Shown: positions 44,880 through 55,650 of the stretch, one piece after another | Position numbering within the stretch: the first letter of the stretch is position 1 | Layout of the letters: each line of letters starts with the position of its first letter | Origin: Pollenia angustigena | Lineage: Eukaryota > Arthropoda > Insecta > Diptera > Polleniidae | Assembly: GCA_930367215.1 (NCBI GenBank) | Contig: OV884060.1 | Location: 206,711,253 to 206,775,252, forward strand | Length of the DNA: 64,000 nt | Reading direction: 5' to 3' | Program-made: the position numbers and the translations under genes | Notes under the pieces: generated by a model | The model's input: the letters and a program-made list of their open reading frames with translations, nothing else | Database searches by the model: none | What the model was told of the DNA's origin: nothing

Positions 44880-45095
44880 ATATGGCGCATATGCCAAGAA
44901 GTCGTAGTGGAGGACAACGACGATGAAGGTTTACATGAAGTTTTCTTAAAATATATCTGAGAGAATTTTTTTGTATTTTCACCACTGCTTCTGGCATATG
45001 TTTTGAAGAAAAATGTGAACGTTCGTGAACAAACTTAAAATTAAATGTTATTTTGTTGAAAGTAAAAATTATTGTTTTGCGCCGCATACGTTTCT
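44880..45095. repeat. Fragment shared with the element at 57144-57696
   Basis: GGCGCATATGCCAAGAAGTC, ACCACTGCTTCTGGCATATG and TTTTGCGCCGCATACG match 57465-57680 in reverse. Diverged. Confidence 0.5.
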
Positions 45096-46875
45096 TTTCT
45101 AAATTTATTTCTAAACAGTAGGTTTTTGTGCTGCTTGTGCGATTGTTAATAAACTTTTAAATAGTTGAAATGGAGCAAAATTAATGTCAAATATCTCAGA
45201 AACCACAAACAATTTCATGAAACAAGTTTTGGATTCAGAAAGGGGGTTTTCAACATATGGGCATTTCCGTCAAAAGGTCCACCGTGACCGAAAATTTAAA
45301 AGTTATTAAAAGCTGATTATTTTACGATACTGTTATAGAGAAATATTTAGATTTTACTAATTTTATAAATTTACTCATAAATTTGTTCACTTAGATGAAC
45401 AGACTGCAAAGTTGTGCAAATGTAATTGTTTATATGTGAGAATGTTTTATTGTATGTTTTCTTTAATATTTATCTTTCTTAAAAGAGGTGATGTTTGATC
45501 CGAAAAAATTTTCTTACATGGTCTGTAATCTAAGGAAGTTTTCAAGGAGAAAGTTGTTATTCGGGTAAACGGTAAGTTTTTATTTTATTTTAATCATTAT
45601 TCAGTTGAATTAGTACGGAAAAAAATTTTACGTTCGAAATGTCACGTATCGACCCAGATTTTGGCATAAAAAAAAAAAATACAGAAGATTTTGGAATTAA
45701 ACCAAGACATTTGAATGTTACATTGCTACGTAAAATTCTGAAAGTAGTTTGACTAAAAAATTGTGAAAGGTTCCGCTGAATTACGCCTTTTTATACATGG
45801 CCACAAAAACTACTTCCATTTTTTTCATGTTCGAACCGCTACTTCTTTTGCCATTATCTTTGGACTAGAATCGCGCCCTCCATAAACTTTAGCATAGATA
45901 ACAGTGCTTTCATAGTGCTATAATTTAAGGGTTAAAAAAACGTAAAAATATTCAATATGAGATACAAATACAAAAAACCGAATCGAAACCAAAAGAAAAA
46001 CATTCACACAAAATTAAAAAATCGGAAAAGTAGAAACGATACTACACAAAATCACTTTGATTTGAAAAAATCTGCATAGTAGTAGTAAAAAAATCACAAA
46101 AAAGTGCAATATGGAAAAAAATACAAAAACTGAAAACAAAACTCGAATAATTGAAAAATAAGAAAGGTCAAAAAAAGTAACCAATATAAAAAACGTTAAA
46201 TGAAAAAGCTTGGAGAGAAAAAATCTGCAAACGTTTTAACCTTGTTTTTTAATTCGTGAAAACGATTTTATACTGAAATTGATATGTATTTAAAATGGAT
46301 ATTAATAAGATTTTTTCTTTAAACAGGTAATCTCAACTTTTGTGGATATAAACAATTTCGCAAACCCGTTTGAACCAGACCTACAGTAGAAAATAGTCTC
46401 TCAGATGCGACAAAACTCATTTAAAAACTTAAGTATTTCTAAACCATTTTCTTTAAGTTTGGGTATAACATGACTTTACGCCAGTAACCAAGGGGATCTG
46501 CGCCTCTTTAAGGATTAGGAAATCAAAGGTATCTCTCAATTCTTCTTAAATGAAAATAAGCAGAAAAATCTTAAAACTTGCAAATACATACAAGATTTAC
46601 TATGCACAGTGGCAGATTTCGGCCAAAACGCTTAACTTAACTTTCGGACAAAACGATTAACTAAACAAAAGCTAACTTTCTGGCACTCCTACACTCAAAG
46701 AAGGCTGCATTTTGTGATCAGAATTTGTAATTATATGACTTGAAGTCTTAGTCCTAATGATGCATCAATATTTTTTTTAATCAAAAATCTGTGCTATGGT
46801 GGAAAACCAAAACGGCTTAGTACTAAAAGAAAGAATTTCATTGTTCTGTTTTGATTAAACGCTCTTCTTTTTTAT

Positions 46876-47042
46876 AAGGGTATTCACGTTACTAGTTGCA
46901 CCCTTGCAAAAAAGCAAAAGTGCAGAAAAATAACAACAACAACACAGACAATTAGTTGTGCGTAAATAATTGTCTTTGTGGTTGTTATGTTTTTGCACTT
47001 TTGCTTTTTTGCAAGCGTGCAACTTGTGACGTGAATACCCTT
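46876..47042. mobile_element. MITE AAGGGTATTCACG, copy 1
   Basis: AAGGGTATTCACGTTACTAG and CTTGTGACGTGAATACCCTT are inverted; the arms continue GTTGCACCCTTGCAAAAAAG and CAAAAGTGCA. A second copy, shorter at its right end, is at 50562-50701. Confidence 0.8.
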
Positions 47043-47659
47043 TATATTTTATTTCTCTAACTAAGCCGTAATACAGTTTATACGAAACACACCTTTAGAA
47101 CGAGAATTGAACTCCACCCGTCTGGAAATTCTTATTTGACTGATCGCTGTATCAGTTTACTTTATTGAAAATGTATTGGAAATGGAATTTTCATGTTTAA
47201 TAAAAAGAATTGTCGCTCTTGTTTAGGTACCTTTTATTTGTTATGCAAATAATCATTGACAATTAAATTGTTTGTTCGAAAAAATTTAGAAAGTATCGTC
47301 TTATCGACAGGGAAATTTCGCCGATATCAAATATAGGCAAACACTAAATATCGGCATTCGTTACTTTTCCAATATAAACATAACTACCCTTATCGTGGAT
47401 AAAATTTTGGCGAAATTTATTCCCTTTTTCCTAAAAAATTTATTGAGAGAAGTAAAATTTGGAAGGAAAAAACTATTCACGATAAGAATAAATGTTTTAC
47501 CATTAACACTCAAACCAGTGCCCGGTTTCTTAAATAACAAGTTACGAATCTTCAAGTAAAATACGTTTAAAAAAGCAACAATTTTATAATTTTTGTTTTT
47601 GTTTTAAATGTATTTTACTTGCAGATTTGTAACTTGTAGGGTCCAGGTATATTTGTATA

Positions 47660-48000
47660 AATCAAGGCTGTCAACCCACACCGTTATTAATACCAAAACC
47701 ACTTAAAACCCGTTTAAAATTGAATATCGGTATTGATACCGATACTAAAATAATGAATATGTAGTTTAATACCGGTATTGAAACTGATACCGAAATTCGT
47801 TTTGGTTTCCAACAAACATATTTTATTTGTTTTTTTTTAACATTTTTGTTTAGTTTGTTTAATAAAATTGTAAGCCGATATACCTATACCGTTATAAAAG
47901 TTTCTGTACCCGAAACCCCATTCCGATATAATTAAAATACTGATTCCGAAAAGCTTGATACCAAAATTTGTCGAGGTAGCCAACCTTGGTATTAATATAA
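47660..48000. repeat. GGTATTGATACCGATA-rich tract
   Basis: Many ATACCGATACT and GGTATTGATACCG words with weak inverted ends (AAGGCTGTCAACC and GGTAGCCAACCTT). Possibly a decayed transposon. Confidence 0.35.
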
Positions 48001-48033
48001 CTTGCACTTAAAAAATAAAATAAAGGAATATTT

Positions 48034-48036
<3 letters not shown>

Positions 48037-48064
<28 letters not shown>
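48037..48064. repeat. (AAT)n microsatellite
   Basis: About nine AAT units inside the large intron. Confidence 0.9.
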
Positions 48065-48068
<4 letters not shown>

Positions 48069-49474
48069 CTAAAATTTGTTTTCAATGTAAATATGCGAAA
48101 GAAATGTTCTTGTCGACATTGTGGGCCAGACAGAAAGTTTCAATAAAAATTTAAAAACAAAATTGCTGAAAGGAACACTTTACTTAAAGTAAATTATGTA
48201 ATAAAATGAAGAAGTCTTATGGCTATTTTCTCAATGTATCGACAAACTGTCTGTTGCTTAATGTCAACATAAATTTATTGGACCGATAAACTGTCCGTTA
48301 ACGATTTTGGGTTTCTCAATATACCGACAAAAAACAAAGTTTTCAGCTGGCAACGCCACTCAAAATACATGTAAAAGATGGGAGTCAGCTGATTGATTTT
48401 ATCTGTACGGCAAATAAAAGGAAAATAAATAATTGGCAGATGAGTGCCGGTTAGCTTTGCGATTAAAACGAAGCAAATGAGACATTGAAAAAACCAAATT
48501 TCTTTAATGTGCAGTTTCCGTTGGGAAAAAAGATAATCGCCTAATGAGAAAATGGCCATTAAATTTCACAAATCTTACAAAATTAGGAAAAAAAAATGTA
48601 CAAAAACGATTTTACATATTTAAAAACAGAGGTACAAAAATCCTAGGGAAATACTTATTTATGTATGTATGTGCATAAATAATAATTGATAAGAAAGTCA
48701 TACAAATAAAATAAAAAAAAAACAAACTAGAAAAGAAAAATTAACTTAAGCTTTACTTTAATCAAGATTTACATATTTTTATGAAGCAGCATACAGATTT
48801 TATTTTTAAAAGCGCTTTATTTATTTATATGATTTTTAATTATTTGTTATTATGAACTGATTAAAATTTATTTTGACGTTCAAGCAGATGACCCAAAACA
48901 ACTCACCGACAATGACATGGACAACGTTTATGTGTTGCAGTAGCATTGACAACAATGCCAGATTTTGTTAGCAATATAAGTGAGCAATGACACTTTTGTG
49001 AAAAATTTCGCGGCAAACTGGTGCTACGAAACCTACATTTAGATAAATAGAAATAATTTCGAAAAAAAGTACAAAACATAGGAAAAAAATTAACAAGAAA
49101 TAAGCTCGTAAATGCACGCAGTTCAGACAAATGCAACATAAATATATTGTATAGAGAGAAAAAAGTGATATATTAAATAATTATAGTTGACATATAAATG
49201 ATTAAAATATTTATAATGATTTGTTAAAATGAATTTTAAAGTGGAACAAATTGTTTTTAAAAATTTTTTTCGCACACAAAGAAAACAATGTGAGATCCAA
49301 TAAAGTGGTGTTGGTCATGTTGTAATTAAATGGAGAGAGAGCACAGTTAGAAGGAAGGATAAAAGAAAAACGTTTTTTTTTTTTTTTTTTTTTGTTTTGT
49401 TTTTAATAGTGAAATTGTACATGAGATTTATGAGTTAGTTTGAAATATTATTTAAAACTAGATGCAGAACTTAC

Positions 49475-49684
49475 TTGGTGCCTAAACTGCGACATTTACG
49501 ATGACCGGGTATAAATTTAACAGCCGATGAACTGGGTACACGAACAGAAGCTGAAGTTTTGGCGGGTGAGAGATTTAAACAGGCCAAAGCCGGGGTAACT
49601 GCATCCACATTAAATGATTCCTTCGAACTACAAGAAGAAGAGCTGGGAACCAAAGGAGAAATAGGTTCCAATTTTAAGGATTTC
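49475..49684 (-). CDS. RalGPS: RalGPS exon 4 (Ser/Pro-rich, PxxP segment)
   Basis: The acceptor TTTTCAG ends at 49685 and the donor CCAA|GTAAGT begins at 49474. Exactly 210 nt, phase 2 to phase 2. Residues about 447-516 include LEPISPLVPSSSS with overlapping PxxP motifs. In RalGPS proteins a PxxP motif between the RasGEF and PH domains binds SH3 adaptors such as Grb2 or Nck; here only the motif is seen. The remainder is Ser/Lys-rich and probably disordered (SASVRVPSSSAVKFIPG). Confidence 0.9.
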
Positions 49685-49756
49685 CTGAAAACGAAAACAA
49701 ACAAATAAATTAATAATTAAATTTTTTGTCTAGACTTTATTTCTATATAAATTTAC

Positions 49757-50208
49757 TTGTATTGTTCCTCCTCAAAAATATTTTGCAATTCTTCGATGTA
49801 TCGAATTGAAGTCAAATATGTTTGCGTTGCCTCTATGGGTTGTATATGGGTATAGTTGGATTCCTGGTAATTGGCTATAACTCTTAAAATATTATTCATG
49901 CGTATACGCCGAGATTCTGGTTCGATGCCATCCTTTTGTGGATATGCTAAATCGATATATATTAAGTCGGTGAGAAATAAACCCAAATAGGGTATACAGG
50001 GTAAACGTAAGCTTTCCAAATAGGCTCTCAAATTTTCCCAATTATTTTGATCGCTGAAAATATCACATAGACGTTCGTAGCTTTGTTTATCTTTTTTCGC
50101 TAAGCATGTCCATGTTTTTTTTAAACGATATATGCTGGCACTTTGCATGGCCGAAATAATAGCAAAAAGAGAATGTAGATTATTTAGCTCATGCAGTTTT
50201 TTAGCAAC
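49757..50208 (-). CDS. RalGPS: RalGPS exon 3 (second half of RasGEF domain)
   Basis: Acceptor TTTGTTTAACAG, phase 0; donor ACAA|GTAAAT, phase 2; 452 nt. It starts VAKKLHELNNLHSLFAII and runs on SAMQSASIYRLKKTW, the conserved CDC25 core helix (usually F-x-IxxGLxxxxVxRLxxTW). SLRLPCIPYLGLFLTDLIYI is the conserved PxxPxLGxxLxDLxxID block that contacts the GTPase. The helical hairpin in between (AKKDKQSYERLCDIFSDQNN) matches the family. In this domain RalGPS speeds GDP release from Ral. Confidence 0.95.
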
Positions 50209-50561
50209 CTGTTAAACAAAAAGAAGAGAATAATGGGATTGAAATTTTTGAAAGTTTTGATTTTTAGATAAGCTTTTTAACAATAACTTTTATTTATGGA
50301 ACTTTATGGAAAAGTAGGTTTTCAAAAAATACATATTTCAAGGAATACCAGTTTTGTGGAAAAGCTCCCTATTAAAAAACTTTTTGTAAAACCCCTTTAA
50401 TTTGAAAAGTTTCTTTCCAAAAAGCTTCAATAGAAAAACTTTTTGTGAAAATTTATATATATACCTGCGGCAGAAACTTTATAAATAAAGCTTTTTGTGA
50501 AAATGAAAGTTTCTTAAAGAACTTTTAATAAAAAGCTTTTTAAAAAACTTTTTTTGAAATT

Positions 50562-50701
50562 AAGGGTATTCACGTCACAAGTTGCACCCTTGCAAAAAAG
50601 CAAAAGTGCAAAAATATAACAACAACCACACAGACAATTAGTTGTGCGTAAATAATTGTATTTGTAGTTGTTGTTATGTTTTTTGTGACGTGAATACCCT
50701 T
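50562..50701. mobile_element. MITE AAGGGTATTCACG, copy 2 (in RalGPS intron)
   Basis: AAGGGTATTCACGTCACAAG and TTTGTGACGTGAATACCCTT are the ends. The core AGACAATTAGTTGTGCGTAA is shared with copy 1. Relative to copy 1 the right arm lacks about 25 bp (the GCACTTTTGC part). Confidence 0.8.
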
Positions 50702-50773
50702 ATTATATATTTTTGCAAAAAAGCTTTTTGTAAAAGAAAATAAAAAAAGCTTAAAAACTATAACACTAAAAAC

Positions 50774-51160
50774 AAGTAAGAGTGCTATATTCGGCTATGC
50801 CTTATCTTATATACGCTTCACCATGGTACGATAAGAACAGAAAGTTTTATAAATACCGTTGCTATGAATAAATCTGTTTGGGCCACGCCCACTTCTTCAA
50901 TCTAGCCCTCATTTTGTTGGATGTTGTGTATTGATTATGAAGATTCGTGTATATATTTCTAAAACTGGCTCTTGCCGTTCACCAAATACATATATAGAAA
51001 TCTATTTATATCGCTCACAATCCCACTTGTATCTAATTTGAAAACTTTTGCTCTATCCATATCATATCCAATAGCAGACAATTTTGGACAACAGACAAAC
51101 GGACATCGTTAAATCAACTTCATAAGGACTTTAAGGGTCTTAGATCAATATTGTAAAAAT
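50774..51160. repeat. DINE-like relic in RalGPS intron 2
   Basis: AAACAAGTAAGAGTGCTATATTCGG, split here as AAACAAGTAAGAG then TGCTATATTCGG, followed by GGGCCACGCCCACTTCTTC and ACAAACGGACATCGTTAAAT, is the reversed body of the element at 59318-60065. The rest of intron 50209-51309 is AT-rich and plain. Confidence 0.5.
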
Positions 51161-51309
51161 TACAAACTTCGAAGGAAACCTTTAATCAAAGTTGGCAATA
51201 GTGGGATATTAAATAGAACTGATTCTTTATATCCAAATCTGTAGAATAATTAATATTAACTATTTTGACAAAGCTGCTGACAAAACCTTAAAAAAGGTTT
51301 TTTATTTAC

Positions 51310-51637
51310 CTTTATAAAATGCGCCAATATCTCGGCCCTTTGTTTTGGCTGTTCGCCACCAAGTATCTCCTGGACAATCCAAAAACTGGTATGATTAAAA
51401 CGTTTAGTAAATGCAACAATATTCGGTGTTATAACGTGTTTATCCTTTGTGGTCCAAGCAAAGCTGGTCAATTCATCGGGTTGTATGGCAGCAAAAATAG
51501 GAAAATCCAATAAAGTCAATTGATTGGCTAATTCATCGGCGGGTATACGTAAAGCACTTAAAATAGTAGAATCTAAGGAAGTTTTGCTAGAAGCATGACC
51601 AGGCAAGCTATTGGATTTTAAAGAAGGGGGGCCGCAA
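51310..51637 (-). CDS. RalGPS: RalGPS exon 2 (first half of RasGEF domain)
   Basis: The acceptor ACCAAAG ends at 51638 with a long T-run before it; donor AAAG|GTAAAT. 328 nt, phase 2 to phase 0. The 74-bp intron before it is typical for flies. From residue about 217: [31 protein letters not shown], then [20 protein letters not shown] and [17 protein letters not shown]. These are the N-terminal conserved blocks of RasGEF domains (PxxLAxQLTLxxxxLFxxIxPxE and RAxxLxxFI). The same phase and order are expected for fly RalGPS (CG5522). Confidence 0.95.
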
Positions 51638-51711
51638 CTTTGGTAAAAAAAAAACAAACAAAAATTAAAATTATAATATGAATAAGTAAAACCTACACAC
51701 TTAAAACTTAC

Positions 51712-52271
51712 CCAACGCCATAGTAATTGCCCGGTGAATCCGGAGAAGATGAAAAAGCATTTAAACAGCCTATGGAATTTTTGCGTCTCGATCCCTTTAT
51801 GTTTAACGACTTGCTAATGTTTTGTTTGTGCGGTGAATCCGCTTCAAATTTAAAACTTTGTGTGGATTGTGTGCTGTCTTTACGCTGACGTACATACGCT
51901 ATTGTAGCCGCCCCATTAGCGGTGCCATTAACACTGCTATTGCTGCCACTGCTAGAAAAACGTTTCGAATTGCGTAGACCCGCATAAAATCCACTGAAAT
52001 TGTTTTTATTGCCCAACGAAATATTATCGTAATGATCAGCATCGTAGCGTTGTTTCGAACGCATACGTTGGTGATGATGACGTCTGCAAGGGGAGGCTGG
52101 CGATTGATTTACCAGAGGACCACTACCCGTCGAAATATCACTCATGGGCGAAGCTTCTCTGGTTAAATTTAATGGACAATCGTCCTGCTGACTGCTGGCC
52201 CCACTGCCAAATTCAACATAACGTAAATTATCATTCGATAATTCTCTCGATATTTCCGAATAACGCATCAT
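51712..52271 (-). CDS. RalGPS: RalGPS exon 1 coding part (Ser-rich N-terminus)
   Basis: ATG ATG at 52271-52266, with an in-frame TAA upstream, so the first Met is the natural start. 560 nt, ending GTT GG|GTAAGT. The 186 residues are Ser/Asn/Arg-rich, without a fold: [30 protein letters not shown] and RRKNSIG; the last is a good basophilic-kinase-type site (RRxS-like). Joined with exons 2-5 the protein is about 732 residues (2199 nt including stop, divisible by 3). This is in the range of animal RalGPS proteins with an extended N-terminus. A further 5' non-coding exon is likely upstream. Confidence 0.9.
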
Positions 52272-52924
52272 GACAATCTCTATTTTTGGTTAATATCTTG
52301 TGGGCCAGATTTTCCAATCCATCTAGATTATTTAATGATGAGACATTTTTTAAACTAAGTATTGAAATATTTTAAATTAAGTACCAGCTTGTACCCATGA
52401 TGTTTTGAAAATGTGTTTTTTTTTTTTTTTTTTTTTTTAATTTTATTTTGTTACATTTCCGTAGTTGCTGCCTTTTAAATGTTTTCGAAATGGTGTTTGT
52501 TTAATAAATGAATTCTTTCTTTTTTTTCTCGATACTTTTTCTCCGTCTTACAATTATTATTTTGAAATTTTCTTGTGTTTGTTTATTAAAGTTTTATATC
52601 GCTAGTGTTTGCTGGATAAAAGAAAAAAGTTTTAAAATTTGTTCAATTTAGTAATCGCATACCAGAATTTTTATATTATAATTAGTTTAATATGAAATGA
52701 AAGAAATTATTTGTGTTTCGTGTTTATTTATATGAAAAGCAACGTCATATGCTTTTTATCGGCAAGCATTATGGCCTCTGTAACCTTCACTAATTACACA
52801 CTAATTTAAGATCAACTACCAGACACAATTTTAAATTCATGCACACTCTCATACACAGTGTGGAGGTTGAGATGAACGGATTCCAGGGAACAGTGTTTTA
52901 GTATTGAAGAAATTATGTAAACTT
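52272..52924 (-). promoter_or_regulatory. 5' flank / probable 5' UTR of RalGPS
   Basis: AT-rich, with a T-run of about 23 (52417-52439). On the - strand an acceptor-like CCAAAAATAG lies just before the start codon, so the 5' UTR may be spliced. No TATA box was chosen. Confidence 0.3.
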
Positions 52925-53420
52925 TTATTTGCAGTGTAGTAGTCCAAATCGAATTAACGAATTATAGTTTGGACTGTAGTTCCAACTTTATTTTAGACTA
53001 AAGTCTGAACAATTTTCTTTGAACTATAATTTGAAATATGTTTATTATGAACTTTAGAGTGGACTACAGTTTCAACTATAGCCTGGACTTTTTTAAGCTA
53101 TATTTAGGACTTAGGTTGGAACCAAAGTCTTAACACTCTTATCTGGGGCAAACTACAGCCTTTGATATCGATCGAATAAATTGTGTTGTAATTTCAATTG
53201 ATATCAAATGCCAAGACTAAAGTAAAATCTGGTCTACTATTTATACTTTATTCAGGACTATAGTTTAAACAATAGGACTAAAGATTGAACTATATTTACA
53301 CTTTTGACTGGACTATATTTCGAACTACATATATTTAAACCATAGTCTGGACTATAGTTTAAACAACATTGAGGATTTCAGTTTGAACTATTGTCCAGAC
53401 AGTTTACAATACAATACTAA
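52925..53420. repeat. Degenerate tandem tract of GGACTATAGTTTGAACTATA type
   Basis: Roughly 10-bp half-units (GGACTATAGT, TTGAACTATA, TTAGACTAAAG) recur about twenty times with substitutions and alternate in sense and inverse. No coding capacity. Confidence 0.6.
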
Positions 53421-54078
53421 TTTTACACTTAGAGTTTTTCTTTTCCTGGACTTTTTTATTTTACGAGAAAGCAGTATTAATTTTTAAATTTCTCCGAAAA
53501 TCCCGGGAATTCTCGCCCAATACAAAACGATGCAATTTATTATTAAATTTAATTTATTTGAACTAATAAAAATGCATGAGATCTATTAAATAAGTTTATA
53601 AGTACATTAAATATTTATATTTAATGCAAAGTCATCAGCACTGATATAAAACAAAAAAATGTAAATTATTTAAACAAAATACACCCAAACCTCGGTTTGT
53701 GCGATTCATTCGTTCTGCAATTCAAATTCGCTTAAAACGATATTTTGGCGTCTTATAATGTCTGTGAATACGTTCCTTAATTTAAAAAGTAATGCATAAA
53801 TTTGAATTGATGTATTAAAAGTCGAACGAAATAGTATAAAAAAGTAAACAAAAAATGTTTTTCAATCACAAAACGATAATACAAATGAACAATAACAGTA
53901 AAGTTGTCAATTTTATTAAGAACAGTTTAAGGATCAGTCTCGCTAAAATATTTTAAGTCACTTTCATCACTAGAATTATCTATTTAGAGCAGATCTATTT
54001 AGTTTGCTTATTCATCGCCTGATATTCTGATAAAATATCTTTTAGTTCACGTTGGAGATTCAATTTCTATATCTTATA
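53421..54078. other. No gene seen
   Basis: AT-rich intergenic DNA upstream of RalGPS. Confidence 0.4.
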
Positions 54079-55650
54079 TCGTCGGCTTGGAGTGTAAACC
54101 TTTACCACTTTTTAAGTAAATTGAGATTTTAATGCCATATTTATTTATTTATTTATTTATTTATTAATATATGTCTATGGAATTTTATTCCTTACAGACA
54201 ATTTAAAAAATAATTGATTACAAAATGATACACATAAAAATATTATACATAATTAACAAGAAAAATTACTAAGTGTTGAGAAATGTGATTATTGCCCTTT
54301 TTATAGCATTAGGATTTGATGAAAAGTCGATAAATCTATATAAGTTGTTAAATGCATTGCTCATTCTCCTGAGAGGGTCAGCATTAGCATAATTAGCTCT
54401 AACAAAAGCAATTGACAATGGTATGTAATTCCGGGATGGACGTTGAGGAATGTTGAGAGAAATATCATGTATCAAAAATCCACAGCAGATGTCACCATTA
54501 ATAACATTGAATAAAAATTACACATTAATCATAGTTCTACGACTTTTTAATGTAGGAAGTTTAATAAGAGCAAGTCGAGCAGCATATGAAGGCAAGTTTA
54601 AGGGGTTAAAACGTAATCCACGAAGACAAAACAACAGGAATTGTTTTTGAACCGACTTAATGGCATTGGAATGGATTTCGTAAATAGGGTCCCATATTAT
54701 CGATCCATATTCAAGAATAGGTCGAACTAGTGCCATGAATAATGCTTTACCAATATACGGATCATTAAACTCTTTAGCCCAACGTTTTATATAACCCAGT
54801 GATCCCCTTGCTCTATTTATTATAGCTGTTATATGCAGAGTAAAACTCAATTTAGGATCAAATAATATACCAAGATCTTGGAAGCTGTCAACTAATTTCA
54901 CTTAATAATCACCCAGAAAAAAATAAGCAACAATCGGGTTATTTCTTACAAAGCGCATTGTTTTACATTTCTTTAAATTCAGCTCCATAAAGTTGATGTT
55001 GCACCATTCATAAAATAAGTTTAAGTCCTTTTGAAGTCGATGGTGGTTTAAAAGTTGGTTATAGGTTAGATAAACTTTGACATCATCAGCATACATTAAA
55101 ATATTCGAGAATTTTATTACATTAGGCAAGTCATTAATAAACAATGAGAAAAGCAGCGGTCCAAGGTGGCTTCCTTGAGGTACTCCAGAAAGAACATTAA
55201 TATTTTTAGAATAACTGCTTTTAAAGCAAACGGTTTGCGTCCTATCTGATAAATATGAGTATATCCATTTTATACAATGCTTCGTAAAACCAATTAATTG
55301 TAGTTTCTTTACAAGAAGCAAATGATTTACTTTATCGAATGCTTTGCTAAAATCAGTGTAAATGACATCGGTTTGATTTGTTTGAAGAAATCCGTGGTTA
55401 ACAGCGATAGTAAATTGTAAGAGATTTGTAATCGTAGAACTTCCTTTAAGAAATCCATGCTGATAAGGAGATATGGCCGTATGGTCGAGAAAGATATGTC
55501 CCGTCGACCAGCATGTAGTTTTTCTTCAATTTGAGTCCTGAATTGAGTCAAATCAACAATATTTTTGGTTTGCCTCTCAAGCAGCAAATAGGAAAAATAA
55601 AAAGTTGTTTGTTAAAAGGGAATTAGCAGGTTTAAACTCTAAGCCGACGA
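54079..55650. mobile_element. TA-flanked MITE, TCGTCGGC family, copy 3, split by a retrotransposon
   Basis: The left piece 54079-54139 (TCGTCGGCTTGGAGTG ... GAGATTTTAATGCCAT) and the right piece 55476-55650 (GCCGTATGGTCGAGAAAG ... TCTAAGCCGACGA) together equal one MITE. TA flanks both ends. The insert lies exactly where copy 2 reads GATGCCGTGTGGTAG. Confidence 0.8.
54140..55475 (-). pseudogene. 5'-truncated Jockey-like non-LTR retrotransposon
   Basis: On the - strand, reverse transcriptase blocks run in order: YQHGFLKGSSTITNLLQF (about 55460-55410), YTDFSKAFDKVNH (55360-55322), GVPQGSHLGPLLFSLFINDL, YADDVKVYL with the catalytic Tyr-Ala-Asp-Asp (about 55100), then the thumb region up to a stop at 54902. 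The frame shifts and continues DLGILFDPKLSFTLHI ... VRPILEYGSIIWDP (54901-54518), and again to 54269. GVPQGSxLGPLLF with the LEYxxxxWDP thumb is Jockey/CR1 style. The 3' end is a (TTTA)n run in the + sense (54141-54166). The 5' truncation removes the endonuclease and the first part of RT, so it is immobile. Confidence 0.9.

Larger units (their letters stand above)
39827..49474 (-). other. Large RalGPS intron (9.6 kb)
   Basis: Lies between the exon 4 donor (CCAA|GTAAGT at 49474) and the exon 5 acceptor. It is filled with the mobile elements listed separately. Stretches not covered by them, 41919-42059, 43641-43948, 45096-46875, 47043-47659 and 48067-49474, are AT-rich with no gene seen. 43850-43940 has GGGCATATTTT-type repeats. 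The - strand frames at 48275-48559 and 48903-49139 lack features. Confidence 0.7.

Noticed and set aside
48903..49139. 78-codon frame in the RalGPS intron
   Set aside because: No conserved motif, no splice continuity with the RalGPS exons.
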